A stretch of DNA of 32,332 nt from Eubacteriales Family XIII. Incertae Sedis bacterium (GCA_031269205.1 JAISZM010000069.1:1-32332), one strand, 5' to 3'; positions 8,119 to 16,172 are shown, counted from the first letter of the stretch. The notes: generated by a model from the sequence alone, not told the origin. Numbers and translations are program-made.

Positions 8119-8991
8119 ATGACGAGAGTTGTGACGGAATGGCTCGATACGAGCCGTGAAGATATGGAGAGATACGGAGCGTCCGTGGAGGCTCTGACGG
8201 GGTTTGCGCCCGCGCGGCTCGCCGCCCGCGCGGCGGCGCGGCTTGCGGGAGCGGGGTGCGCCTCCGGCGCGGAGGGATCGTTCGCTTCGCTCTCGAGCCG
8301 CCGCGCCGCCTTTGAGGACTCTGCCCCCGACGTATCCGCGGTAAGGGCGGGCGTCGTGCGCGTGACGTCGGGACTCGGCGTGATCGGCGGATTTGCGGAT
8401 TCCCTGACCGCGCTGCTTTCGTGGCTCGGAGCGGACGCGTTTGCTCCGAAGGAGACGGATGTGGACGGATTCTACGCCGCGGCGAAATCGGGAGCCGACG
8501 TCGTTTTCCTCGCGGACGACGACAGGTTCGTCTGCGTGAACCTCGCGAGCGGCGTCATAGCGGAGAACGACGAGGCGACGTCCTACGGTTACGCGGTGGC
8601 GCTGGATCTGATGGCGGGCGGACTTCGCGGCAGGGATGTTCTGCTCATCGGCTACGGGCGCGTGGGGAGATTGGCGCTGCGCGCGTTGAAAGGCTTCGGC
8701 GCGTCAGTCTTTGTCTTCGACAAGGATCTGGACGCGCGCGTGGCCGCCGCCTTCGACTCCGATGGCATCTCCGAACGCGGGGATATAAAGGACTTCAGCC
8801 TCATCTTCGACGCCACGGATGAGGGCGGCTGGCTCTGGCCGGAGGAACTTCGCGACGGCGTCCTTATCGCGGCGCCCGGCCTGCCTCCGTCCCTGCATGA
8901 ACAGGCGTCCGGGCGCTTCGACGGCAGGATTTTCAGCGATGCCCTGCAGACGGGCGCGGCGGTGATGCTGTATCGCGCGCTTCTGCCGTAG
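8119..8991 (+). CDS. pylD: pyrrolysine synthase (dehydrogenase/cyclase)
   Basis: PylD oxidises the terminal amine of (2R,3R)-3-methylornithyl-N6-lysine with NAD, and the product cyclises with loss of ammonia to pyrrolysine. The 290-residue protein has a helical N-terminal domain and a Rossmann domain with VLLIGYGRVGRLALRALKGFGA followed by an acidic end of strand 2 (VFDKD), typical for NAD. It lies 53 bases after pylSc and ends 23 bases before pylT. The ribosome-binding site is weak (AGAGAA). The gene terminates with TAG. Read-through would add 18 residues and end at the TAA formed by the anticodon region of pylT. It is odd for the last biosynthetic enzyme to end in the codon it helps to reassign. 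Confidence 0.95.
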   Translation: MTRVVTEWLDTSREDMERYGASVEALTGFAPARLAARAAARLAGAGCASGAEGSFASLSSRRAAFEDSAPDVSAVRAGVVRVTSGLGVIGGFADSLTALLSWLGADAFAPKETDVDGFYAAAKSGADVVFLADDDRFVCVNLASGVIAENDEATSYGYAVALDLMAGGLRGRDVLLIGYGRVGRLALRALKGFGASVFVFDKDLDARVAAAFDSDGISERGDIKDFSLIFDATDEGGWLWPEELRDGVLIAAPGLPPSLHEQASGRFDGRIFSDALQTGAAVMLYRALLP

Positions 8992-9014
8992 CGACGGTGC
9001 GGGCGGAATTATCT

Positions 9015-9086
9015 GGGGAGCGGATCGGAAGGATCACATGGACTCTAAATCCATGCAGCCGGGTGTAACTCCCGGGCTTCCCGCCA
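9015..9086 (+). tRNA. pylT: tRNA-Pyl (anticodon CUA, amber suppressor)
   Basis: The full cloverleaf can be drawn by eye. Acceptor stem GGGGAGC/GCTTCCC has one G-U pair. A single base G separates it from the 4-bp D stem GATC/GATC with an unusually short 5-base loop. One base A follows, then a 6-bp anticodon stem CATGGA/TCCATG with loop CTCTAAA (CUA at 9045-9047), a 3-base variable loop CAG, and a 5-bp T stem CCGGG/CCCGG. Discriminator G and encoded CCA (9084-9086) complete 72 nucleotides. The long anticodon stem, tiny D loop and 3-base variable loop are the specific marks of tRNA-Pyl. The gene is embedded between pylD and pylSn on the same strand and is probably cut from a polycistronic transcript. 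Confidence 0.97.
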
Positions 9087-9093
9087 AGGAAAC

Positions 9094-9117
9094 GGCGCCG
9101 CGCGGACGCGCGGCGCC
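9094..9117 (+). terminator. strong GC hairpin just after pylT
   Basis: A 10-bp perfect GC-only stem (9094-9103 with 9108-9117, loop GGAC) begins 8 bases after the tRNA CCA end. No run of T follows, so it is a poor intrinsic terminator. It may instead act as a processing or stability element that separates the tRNA from the pylSn-mtbB message. Confidence 0.45.
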
Positions 9118-9147
9118 CCGGAAACGGGGAAAGGCGGTGGAACCGCG

Positions 9148-9507
9148 ATGGCGGACAAGGTATATTATCGAAAAAACGTGGAGCTGTACCTCCTGCTTGA
9201 CAAGATCAGACTCTGGCCGTCAAAAAGCGGCGCGTTGCACGGCGTCAAGGAGGTCAAAGCGGAGGGAAAGTTTATCGAGGTCACGACGCACTGCGGCAAG
9301 CGTTTTCGCGTCTACAATTCGCGCACGTCGCGCGCGGCGCGGTGGCTGAGGAACAAGTGGGTGGCCAAGCCCTGCCCCGACTGTAAGGTGCCTGAGTGGA
9401 AGCTCGAAAAGTACAGCAAGACTTTCTTTGAGTCTTACGGCAGCGATCTGCGCGTGCAGTCGTCCGTACGGGGCGGCGAGCGGGAGGATGCGGTTCGCGA
9501 TGTGTGA
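9148..9507 (+). CDS. pylSn: pyrrolysyl-tRNA synthetase N-terminal tRNA-binding protein PylSn
   Basis: A 119-residue protein matching the N-terminal domain of archaeal PylRS, encoded separately in bacteria. It binds the T and variable arms of tRNA-Pyl and helps PylSc charge it. The MADKVYYRKNVELYLLLDKIRLWPS opening, the TTHCGKRFRVYNSRTSRAARWLRNK basic stretch and the KPCPDCKVPEWKLEKYS zinc-site-like motif are characteristic. It follows pylT and precedes mtbB with 31 bases between. The C-terminal 20 residues after FFESYGSDL look unconserved. The start is ATG 9148 with a GGTGG seven bases upstream. An overlapping ORF in another frame (9038-9349) is a shadow. Confidence 0.93.
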   Translation: MADKVYYRKNVELYLLLDKIRLWPSKSGALHGVKEVKAEGKFIEVTTHCGKRFRVYNSRTSRAARWLRNKWVAKPCPDCKVPEWKLEKYSKTFFESYGSDLRVQSSVRGGEREDAVRDV

Positions 9508-9538
9508 AGGCCGTGAGCGCGGCCGAACGGAGGTAAGT

Positions 9539-10945
9539 ATGAGCAAAGACAAAAGATATTTTACTAGGAGAGGCGACGGCAGCATCGTCTACCTGACGGA
9601 GCGGGAGATAAGGGACGACATCGTCGATGGCGTGGCGGACGCCGTGAAACGCGGTAAGATACCTCCGCTGACGCAGGATGAGATGGATCACATCTTCGGG
9701 ATCGTGACCATGCCCGGCGGCGTGGTCGGCGTCGCGCCCGAGGACACGGTCGTTTCGACGAGCGACTCGGGTTCCTCCAAGTTTACCACCAAATGCGGCA
9801 TCCCGATCGAACGCGTCGCCGGCGCCATGATACACGAGCGCGTACTCGGCGCGGACAGCGTCGACATCGGCGGCGACGACTACAACTACAAGACGGCCAA
9901 GGGTATTGCGAAGCGAGAGGCGAGCGTGCTGAAAAGAGCTTTGGACGTGACGACCATGCCGTTGTTCTACGGCGCCATGCCCGATCTCGGATTTTACACG
10001 AAGCCCGATGGCCCCGTCGACAACTGGGCCGAACTCCTGCCGCTCGGCAAGGTCGACGAAGCGCTGGCCGCGCAGGAGGAGGCCGTCGGGCATTCCGTCC
10101 ACGACATAGTCTACGTAGCGCAGCAGGTCGACGCGGTCGGCGCCGACGGCATTCACATAGACACGGCCGGGGCGGCGGGCGACGGCGATTTTCTCGCCGC
10201 GTTGGAAGCCACGGAGATCATCAAGGAAAAATTTCCGAACCTCGCCGTATCCATAGGTATGTCCGGCGAGTTCGTCCTCGGTATGCACGGGCGGCTGAAG
10301 TACAAGGACAAGCGCCTCGCTGGCCTGTACGCCCACGACCAGGTGAAGCTCGCGGAGGAGGCCGGCGCGTCCGTCTTCGGACCCGTGGTGAACACGAACA
10401 GCGACAAGTCTTTCCCTTGGAACATCTCACGCGTCTGCACGTTCATGAAGGCGTGCAGCGAGGTCGCGAATATCCCGATACACGCGAACGCGGGCATGGG
10501 CGTCTGCGGCGTCCCGATGGCGGAGAACATGACGGCGGATGTGGTATCGCGTGTCGACAAATGCCTCATCGAGATATGCAAGATAGACGGGTTGTAGATA
10601 GGCGTCGGAGACCCCCTCGCCATGGAGGCTACGCACGCGATAGCCGCGGGAATGGGAGGGATACGCACGGCCGGAGATCTGGTCATGCGCGTCCAGCTCG
10701 CGAAAAAACTGCGGATAGCCGAAGCGAAGAAGTACGTGGCAGAAAAATTGGACGTGACGATAGATGAACTCTGCGACGTCATATCCATGACAGAAGTCAG
10801 AGAGAAACGCGGATTTGGGATACCTCATTTCGAACCCGACGCGAACGTCAATATCGGCATGGAAGCGAAGTTCCGCATAGCTGAGGCGCTTGGACTCAGA
10901 ATCAATTCCGTGGAACGCTTTAAGAGATTGGCGGGCATAAAATGA
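9539..10945 (+). CDS. mtbB: dimethylamine:corrinoid methyltransferase, Pyl-containing (in-frame UAG)
   Basis: MtbB transfers a methyl group from dimethylamine to the cobalt of its corrinoid protein; pyrrolysine is the catalytic residue that binds the amine. Translation from ATG 9539 (GGAGG five bases upstream) runs to TAG at 10595-10597, continues in the same frame without another stop, and ends at TGA 10945. With Pyl at position 353 the product is 468 residues, close to the 467-residue archaeal MtbB with Pyl356. Residues on both sides of the UAG read as one protein: CLIEICKIDGL, then IGVGDPLAMEATHAIAAG. MtmB is excluded because its Pyl lies near residue 202. The ORF caller split the gene into 9428-10597 and 10622-10945. 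It is the last gene of the block. Confidence 0.95.
10595..10597 (+). other. UAG sense codon for pyrrolysine in mtbB
   Basis: The amber codon sits between GGGTTG and ATAGGC in an otherwise continuous frame. The 116 residues after it match the C-terminal part of MtbB. All decoding parts (pylT, pylSc, pylSn) and Pyl biosynthesis (pylBCD) lie immediately upstream. Confidence 0.93.
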
Positions 10946-10947
10946 GA

Positions 10948-10961
10948 TTCCCCCGGGGGAA
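10948..10961. terminator. palindrome between convergent mtbB and mttB
   Basis: TTCCCCCGGGGGAA is a perfect 14-base palindrome lying between the mtbB stop (10945) and the mttB stop (10974) on the other strand. It could be a compact bidirectional terminator, but it has no adequate U-tract on either side, so this is a weak call. Confidence 0.35.
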
Positions 10962-10973
10962 CCTCTGAAAGCT

Positions 10974-12467
10974 TTATGCGCCCGCCTTCCGGTTTGCCGC
11001 GAAAGCCTTCTTCTCCCGCAACTCGCCCTCGGCGTCCTCGATGATGGAGCGTATCGCCTTCGCCGTGCTCTCGGGCAGCGGCGTCGGCTTGTGGTTTTCG
11101 AGCACTTTCAGCGCCTCCTCGTGCGCGCGAGCGTTCACGTCCCTCGAGCCGTGCGTAACCCAGTTTTCGTACATATCGCGGTCGAACAACGTTGACGTCG
11201 ACGTCTCCCGGCGCAGATGCTTCAGCGTGTGTCGTTGGTTCAGGAAGGTTCCGGCGGGTCCTACCGCCTCGATCACCTCCACGGCGAGCGTGTCGTCGTC
11301 GAACCTGATGCCGTCCATGATCCGCCGCGTCATCTTGACGATCTCCGAGTCTATGATCAGCTGGTCGTAACTCATCACCATTCCCAGTTCGGTCATGCCC
11401 ATTCCGTAGATGACGCTGGACCCTGCCAACGCCGGTAGCAATGCGCTCAAGGTTTTCTCATGGCCGATCTGTGCGTCGATCAGCTTGCTGTCCCCCTATG
11501 TCCCGCCTACGTAGGTGGGTATGCCGTAGTATTTCCCGATGGCCGCGACCGCGGCGCCGATCATCGCGTGTTCGGGCGCTCCGACGGGCGACGTCATGCG
11601 CTTCATGTCCATGATGGTCGTGGAACTCCCGTAGAATACGGGCGCCCCCTTATGCGCGAGTTGCGAGAGGACGACGCCGGCGAGCACCTCGCAGTTGCAG
11701 GTGAGTATCGTGCCCGCGAGCGTGACGGGCGTCGTGCCGCCGCACAGCCCCATCGAGAGGATGTTGCACGGTAGCCCGTGCCGCGCCGCCTCGATGATCT
11801 GCTCGCCGCCGTCGCTCGTTATCTCCAGAGGACTCGTCGGGCAGCACCCGCCCGAGATGATGGGCCGCTCCCTGAGCTTGTCGTACCCGCCCGCGACCTC
11901 GGCCGCCATTTTGAAGACGAGCCGCGTCTTCTCCCGGCCGTCCGCGTCGTGCGCGAAATGCTTCGTCGTGTTCGAGAAGAGCGCCTCGGCCTCGTAGAGT
12001 TCCTTTATCTCCGCGGGCGCGTCCGTCGCGATGACGGGCAGCGTCAGCCGATCGACGTAGGGAAGTCCGTCAAGGAAGCGCACGACGGAGCGCAGGTCTT
12101 CGAGCGTCGTAGCCCGCCGCTCCCCCGTGTACGGGTCGTCGATCTCCACGCCCGCGCTGAAGTTCGTGAATATGACGTTCCGGCCGCCCGCTACCACCTC
12201 GTAGTCCGGATCCCTGCCGTACATGCTGAACACCGTCGGCGCCGACTCGATGGCGTCCTCAACGACGGCCGCGGGGAATTTTATCATGTCCGTCTCCGCG
12301 TCCACCGCGCAGCCCGCCTCGCGGTACAGTTCCTGGGCTTCGTCGCCCGCGACGCGAACACCGAACTCGCCCATGATTTTCAGCGTCGCCTCGTGCATGG
12401 CGACGACATCGTCGCGCGTCACGTTCATATACCCGAACGTAAGGTCATCGATAGCATCTCTCAACAA
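10974..12467 (-). CDS. mttB: trimethylamine:corrinoid methyltransferase, Pyl-containing (in-frame UAG)
   Basis: MttB demethylates trimethylamine onto a corrinoid protein. The ORF caller shows two pieces on the minus strand (12512-11496 and 11450-10974), but both are one frame interrupted only by TAG at 11498-11496. The join reads YYGIPTYVGGT-Pyl-GDSKLIDAQ, matching the Pyl site of archaeal MttB (Pyl334). I place the start at TTG 12467, giving MLRDAIDDLTFGYMN, because a full GGAGG lies six bases upstream and upstream residues look non-coding. The product is 497 residues with Pyl324, against about 495 in Methanosarcina. The gene is convergent with mtbB and divergent from a Pyl-less paralogue. 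It probably uses the corrinoid protein at 3264. It ends in TAA. Confidence 0.94.
11496..11498 (-). other. UAG sense codon for pyrrolysine in mttB
   Basis: The plus strand reads CTA, so the minus strand reads TAG followed by GGG GAC AGC AAG. The residues after it (GDSKLIDAQIGHEK) continue the MttB fold, and the frame remains open for 173 more codons. This is the second Pyl site of the window. Confidence 0.93.
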
Positions 12468-12579
12468 GGCGCACCTCCATCGCTCTCTTCCACTGTAATA
12501 ACGGTAGAACAACCCTCGCCCCGATAACCGTCACAACGGCATCAGGCGTCAGGTCACCCCCCGCGTATGCCGCAAGTAG

Positions 12580-12585
12580 ATTATA
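12580..12585 (-). promoter_or_regulatory. -10 element for mttB
   Basis: A perfect TATAAT on the minus strand, 113 bases upstream of the proposed TTG start, in the AT-richer part of the divergent gap. No convincing -35 hexamer is seen at the right distance, so an activator may be needed. Confidence 0.45.
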
Positions 12586-12667
12586 CACCAAAATCATATG
12601 GTTATTGCCGCGCTTATCAAAACGTCCGTCCGCTCATCTTTGCTGGCGTTACACTCCATCGGCGCGG

Positions 12668-12673
12668 TATAAT
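12668..12673 (+). promoter_or_regulatory. -10 element for the Pyl-less mttB paralogue
   Basis: A perfect TATAAT on the plus strand, 36 bases before the ATG at 12709. The -35 region is poor (GGCGTT at 17-base spacing). It faces away from the mttB -10, so the two methyltransferase genes share a divergent control region of about 240 bases. Confidence 0.45.
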
Positions 12674-12708
12674 AGAGGTGAAAACGAGGCGGTAGAATGG
12701 AGGCAAGC

Positions 12709-14169
12709 ATGAAACGGTATTCTTTTGATACGCAGCCCAAAATAAGATATCTCAGCGACGATGAGATCGTGCGCGTTCACGAGGGTGCGCTTCGGATACT
12801 CGAGGGAACGGGCGTCCTCTTCGAGGGCGCTGAGGCGCTGTCGATCCTTGCGGACGCCGGCTGTGATGTCGACCGCGACACGCGCATAGTTCGCATACCC
12901 GCGGACCGCGCGGAGGACGCCATACGGAAAATTCCCGGATCTTTCGAGCTGTGGAACAGACCGGGCACGGAGAGCCTGACCGTCGGGGGTGAGAACTATT
13001 ACTTTGACCCGGGGTCGTCGGGGCTGAATTTCCTCGAGAGCGACGGGAAGACCGTGCGCCCCGCCGTGACGGACGACATGGTGCGCCTGTACCGGCTTGC
13101 CGACGCGCTGCCGCATCTGAAGCTGCAGTCCACGGCGCTCTCGGTGTCGGACGTGCCGGAGGATATTGTGGATTGTTATCGCGTGTGGCTGCTGCTGAAG
13201 AACACCACGAAGCCCTTCGTGTCCGGCGCGTATGAGGCGATCGGGGCGCGGCGCATAACGGATATTCTGTCCGCCGTCAGGGGGAGCGAGGAGGCGCTGA
13301 GGGAGAAGCCTCTCGCGGTGATGGACATCTGCTCGCAGCCTCCGCTCAAATGGGGTGAGACGAGCTGCAGCAATATTATCGACTTCGCGCGCTTTGGGAT
13401 TCCCATTGAGACGATATCCGTGCCCATGCCGGGAACGGCGTCGCCCGCGACGCTTGCGGGTTCGCTCGTAATACACCTGGCGGAATCGATCAGCGGGATG
13501 GCGCTCGCGCAGGCGGCTGGCCCGGGTACGCCGATGGTCATGGGGGGCGCGCCGATGACCTTCGATATGAGGTACAGCACGACGTCCCTGAACGCGGTCG
13601 AGACGAGCATCATCAGTACGGCCTACGCGCAGATCGCGCGGTACTACGGGATTCCATCGCACAACTACGCCTGCCTCGCGGATCCGAAGGTCGTCGACGC
13701 GCAGGCCGGACTCGAGTCCGGCGTCAGCGCGGTCATGGCGACGCTCGGCGGGGTCAACATCATCTCCGGCCCCGGTATGATAGACTTCGTGAACACGTTC
13801 AGTCTCGAAAAACTCGTGATCGACCACGAGATAATCGCTATGGCGGATCGCCTGTACCGCGGCATGGAGGTGAACGATGAGACGCTGGCGCTGGACCTGA
13901 TCGAAGAGATGGGTTCGTCGGGCGACTATCTGAAGACGAAGCATACGCGGAAGTTCTACCGCTCGGAGACCTATGTTCCGTCGGTCGTGATAGACAAGAT
14001 GAACCGCGCCAGATGGACGTCCGAAGGCGAGACCGACGTGTTCGAACGCGCGCGCGCCTTCGTGGATAAAACGCTTGAGAGCCACGTCCCCGAGCCGCTT
14101 CCCCCGGATACGGAGGCTGCGCTCGACGCGATCATGGCCGATATCAGAGCTTCATCGGAAAACGGCTGA
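12709..14169 (+). CDS. MttB-family methyltransferase without pyrrolysine (COG5598)
   Basis: A 486-residue member of the trimethylamine methyltransferase superfamily. Aligning YYGIPSHNYACLADPKVVDAQ with the mttB Pyl site places Leu323 where Pyl would be, and no UAG interrupts the frame. Characterised Pyl-less members (MtgB for glycine betaine, MtpB for proline betaine, MtcB for carnitine) demethylate quaternary amines. This protein therefore probably acts on a quaternary, methylated amine rather than trimethylamine. The start at 12709 has GGAGG five bases upstream; the track start at 12697 would overlap that ribosome-binding site. It is transcribed divergently from mttB. Its 3' end overlaps the convergent membrane-protein gene by 18 bases. 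No dedicated corrinoid partner lies beside it. Substrate unknown. Confidence 0.88.
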   Translation: MKRYSFDTQPKIRYLSDDEIVRVHEGALRILEGTGVLFEGAEALSILADAGCDVDRDTRIVRIPADRAEDAIRKIPGSFELWNRPGTESLTVGGENYYFDPGSSGLNFLESDGKTVRPAVTDDMVRLYRLADALPHLKLQSTALSVSDVPEDIVDCYRVWLLLKNTTKPFVSGAYEAIGARRITDILSAVRGSEEALREKPLAVMDICSQPPLKWGETSCSNIIDFARFGIPIETISVPMPGTASPATLAGSLVIHLAESISGMALAQAAGPGTPMVMGGAPMTFDMRYSTTSLNAVETSIISTAYAQIARYYGIPSHNYACLADPKVVDAQAGLESGVSAVMATLGGVNIISGPGMIDFVNTFSLEKLVIDHEIIAMADRLYRGMEVNDETLALDLIEEMGSSGDYLKTKHTRKFYRSETYVPSVVIDKMNRARWTSEGETDVFERARAFVDKTLESHVPEPLPPDTEAALDAIMADIRASSENG

Positions 14170-15036
14170 GCGGCTGTTGCCTCTCTCAAAATCGTACGCG
14201 GACAGCGCGAGCATCGTTTGCGCGGGCAGATAGAACGTCCACATGAGGACGTAGGTCTGTTCGGGTATCCCTGTCAGTCCCGCGTCGTTGCGCAGATTCC
14301 ACAGCAGAACGTTGACGTCACAGAGCAGGAACAGCGTCATGCCGAGGCGTGACAGGATGTTGTTCATGTGGGCTTGGCGGCGTTTGAAGGCGTAGACCGT
14401 GGCGGTGGTTATGAGCAGGGTGTAGGACGCGGCGGCCGCGTAACTCCAAGGAATTGTCTCCTCGCCGCCGAACGATAAGGTGGAGAGATTGTCACGCACG
14501 ACAGAACCGGCCGGCGACGTCATGAAGGCGATAGCCGCGGCGGCTGCCGCGACCGCAAGCGCGATGAGCGCCATCGCCTTTGCCCGTTTGGCCCCCGCGT
14601 ACCTGACTAGTGCCGTCAGGTGCGCGCCGCAGAATACCGCGATTCCCACGGTGAAGTTCGGGGTGAAAAGGATGAGGAAGTCGGCCGCGAGCGTGAACGC
14701 GAATATGACGACCTGCAGCCGCGCGTCCCTGATGTGGGGGAAATCCTCCGCTGTTTTTTTAGACGGGAACTTGCCGCTCGCTTGTGAATACCTTCCGTGC
14801 GAAACGCTCCGCGTGACGAGAGCGGACACCGTAAGACACACGCAGATAGACGCGTACTTCAGCAGTTCCGTGAGTGTCGCCGTGATCTCTGGCGCGCTAC
14901 CGTCCGCTCCGGGCAGCGTTCCGAGCGCATAGCGGATATCGCATACGTCCGCGACCGTGAAGAGCGCGTAGAGCGCGGCGTTCACGACGACAAGCCAAAA
15001 GATAACAGGCCCTAAGCTGTGGTACAATGTTCGCAT
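14152..15036 (-). CDS. integral membrane protein, distantly YhhN/lysoplasmalogenase-like
   Basis: A 294-residue protein with about eight hydrophobic segments. The C-terminal part (GMTLFLLCDVNVLLWNL, then WTFYLPAQTMLALSAY) resembles the end of YhhN/TMEM86 proteins, where an FxxSD-type helix is followed by a TYY-x-AQ helix. That family includes lysoplasmalogenases that cleave the vinyl-ether bond of lysoplasmalogens, lipids common in anaerobes. The match is by eye and weak; the early motifs are not clear. A basic loop (HGRYSQASGKFPSKK) lies in the middle. It starts at ATG 15036, nearly back to back with the next gene, and ends with TGA inside the 3' end of the mttB paralogue on the opposite strand. 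Confidence 0.6.
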   Translation of the reverse strand: MRTLYHSLGPVIFWLVVVNAALYALFTVADVCDIRYALGTLPGADGSAPEITATLTELLKYASICVCLTVSALVTRSVSHGRYSQASGKFPSKKTAEDFPHIRDARLQVVIFAFTLAADFLILFTPNFTVGIAVFCGAHLTALVRYAGAKRAKAMALIALAVAAAAAAIAFMTSPAGSVVRDNLSTLSFGGEETIPWSYAAAASYTLLITTATVYAFKRRQAHMNNILSRLGMTLFLLCDVNVLLWNLRNDAGLTGIPEQTYVLMWTFYLPAQTMLALSAYDFERGNSRSAVFR

Positions 15037-15089
15037 GGCGATATTGTATCAGTATGCGGGGTCGGGTTCAAACAACGGGAGCGCTATTA

Positions 15090-15797
15090 TTGAGCGAAGG
15101 GAAAACGGGTAAACTCGAAGGGAATCAGGCGCTGTCCGATGTGGGGGTGGCCTTCGCCACGCTCGTCTTCATCTACTCGTTTGCCGTCGTGTTGACGCTG
15201 AATTTTCGTCCGCTCTATTACCTCTACCTCTCAGCGGTCGGTTGGCCGGAGTTGAATATGTCTCCGTCCGAAATCATGGCCAACTACGAGGCGCTGATAG
15301 CGTACAACTCGATTTTCTTCGTCGGACCCTTGGATTTTCCGACGCTGGATATGTCGTCGAACGGACGCGTCCACTACGAGGAAGTCAAGCGGATATTCGT
15401 CGTCTTTCAGATAGCCCTCGCCGCGTCGGTCGCGTGTCTGATACCGACGCTCAGAGCGAAACTGCGCCGGTGTCGGACGGTATGCCTGACCATAGGCGGG
15501 TTTGCCGCGATCATCCTCGCGGCGACCATCGTCGTCTATCTCGGATTGGACTGGGAGCGCTTCTTCGTGAGGTTCCACGAAACCTTCTTCAATAATGATT
15601 ACTGGATGTTCGACGCCGTCGTCGACCCGAGCATACTGATTCTGCCGAACGGCTACTTCATGGCCTGTGCCGTCATGATATTCTGCCTAGTGCTTGGGCT
15701 GTCCGTGGTTTCGATCATTGTCGCCCGCCGCGGGCGAACCCGTCGGCATATCGCTGGACATTTCGAGGGGCATAATATCTCGAAGAGATTGAACTGA
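15090..15797 (+). CDS. TIGR01906/DUF1461 (Lit-type) integral membrane protein
   Basis: A protein of about 235 residues with four or five membrane helices. It carries conserved stretches of the TIGR01906/DUF1461 family: RPLYYLYLSA, EIMANYEALIAYNS, HYEEVKRIF and FHETFFNNDYWMFD followed by DPSILILPNGYF. Members in Gram-positive bacteria include Lit, the lipoprotein intramolecular transacylase that moves an acyl chain to make lyso-form lipoproteins. Whether this one has that activity is inference. I prefer the TTG start at 15090, with GGGAG eight bases upstream, over the track ATG at 15027, which overlaps the start of the divergent neighbour and lies on a TACAAT -10-like element (15023-15028). 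The gene stands alone before a MITE-like element. It ends in TGA. Confidence 0.75.
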   Translation: MSEGKTGKLEGNQALSDVGVAFATLVFIYSFAVVLTLNFRPLYYLYLSAVGWPELNMSPSEIMANYEALIAYNSIFFVGPLDFPTLDMSSNGRVHYEEVKRIFVVFQIALAASVACLIPTLRAKLRRCRTVCLTIGGFAAIILAATIVVYLGLDWERFFVRFHETFFNNDYWMFDAVVDPSILILPNGYFMACAVMIFCLVLGLSVVSIIVARRGRTRRHIAGHFEGHNISKRLN

Positions 15798-15864
15798 ACG
15801 GCAATTTATTATAAAATACTCTATAAGGAAGCACTGATTAATTCCGTTTGCCAGCTGAGCCGAT

Positions 15865-15905
15865 GGATTAGCTGCGAGCCGTAGGCGAGTCTCATCCTAA
15901 GCGTT
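15865..15905 (+). repeat. 41-bp hairpin repeat, copy 1, inside the MITE
   Basis: This copy starts GGATTAGCTGCGAG and ends CTCATCCTAAGCGTT. It can fold with outer pairing GGAT-AG/CT-ATCC and an inner GCC-GTA-GGC hairpin. The only differences from copy 2, 86 bases downstream, are C15879 and G15885, which pair with each other. Confidence 0.75.
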
Positions 15906-15950
15906 CGCCTGACACAGGCAAAAAACGCAGGGATACTGGTGGTATCGCGA

Positions 15951-15991
15951 GGATTAGCTGCGAGGCGTAGCCGAGTCTCATCCTAAGCGTT
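15951..15991 (+). repeat. 41-bp hairpin repeat, copy 2, inside the MITE
   Basis: Identical to copy 1 except for G15965 and C15971. The inner hairpin becomes GGC-GTA-GCC, so the C-G pair of copy 1 is swapped to G-C. This compensatory change supports a folded structure in RNA or single-stranded DNA. Confidence 0.75.
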
Positions 15992-16172
15992 GCCGAAGTC
16001 AGGCGGAAAATCGGCGGCTCAGATGGTGGACATGAATTAATCAGCGTTTCCATAATGTAAGGTGCGGCGTCGGAATCATCGGACAAGGGGGTTTCACATT
16101 TATTACAATCTCGCATCGGGAAACGAGCCTCGATGATAGTGCCGTGGAGAAAGACATAGGGAGAGGAACGAA

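Larger units (their letters stand above)
15827..16051. mobile_element. MITE-like element (225 bp) with terminal inverted repeats
   Basis: The two ends are imperfect inverted repeats of about 37 bp. The left end begins GGAAGCACTGATTAATT, and the reverse complement of the right end begins GGAAACGCTGATTAATT; both then share CTGAGCCG. Each end is flanked by ATAA (15823-15826 and 16052-16055), which would be a 4-bp target duplication. There is no ORF of note inside. The ends recall IS5-family termini, but no parent IS is in the window. It fills most of the 375-base gap between the DUF1461 gene and the sigma-54 activator. Confidence 0.7.

Noticed and set aside
10595-10640. PYLIS-like stem-loop after the mtbB UAG
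   Set aside because: Only short, interrupted pairings (GGCG/CGCC, GTC/GAC) can be drawn; not enough to claim a recoding element.
10622-10945. Separate 107-residue gene after mtbB
   Set aside because: It is the C-terminal part of mtbB after the UAG codon, with matching family sequence on both sides.
12649-14085. 478-residue minus-strand ORF opposite the MttB paralogue
   Set aside because: The plus strand encodes a clear COG5598 protein with a ribosome-binding site; the minus translation is Arg-rich and without recognisable motifs.
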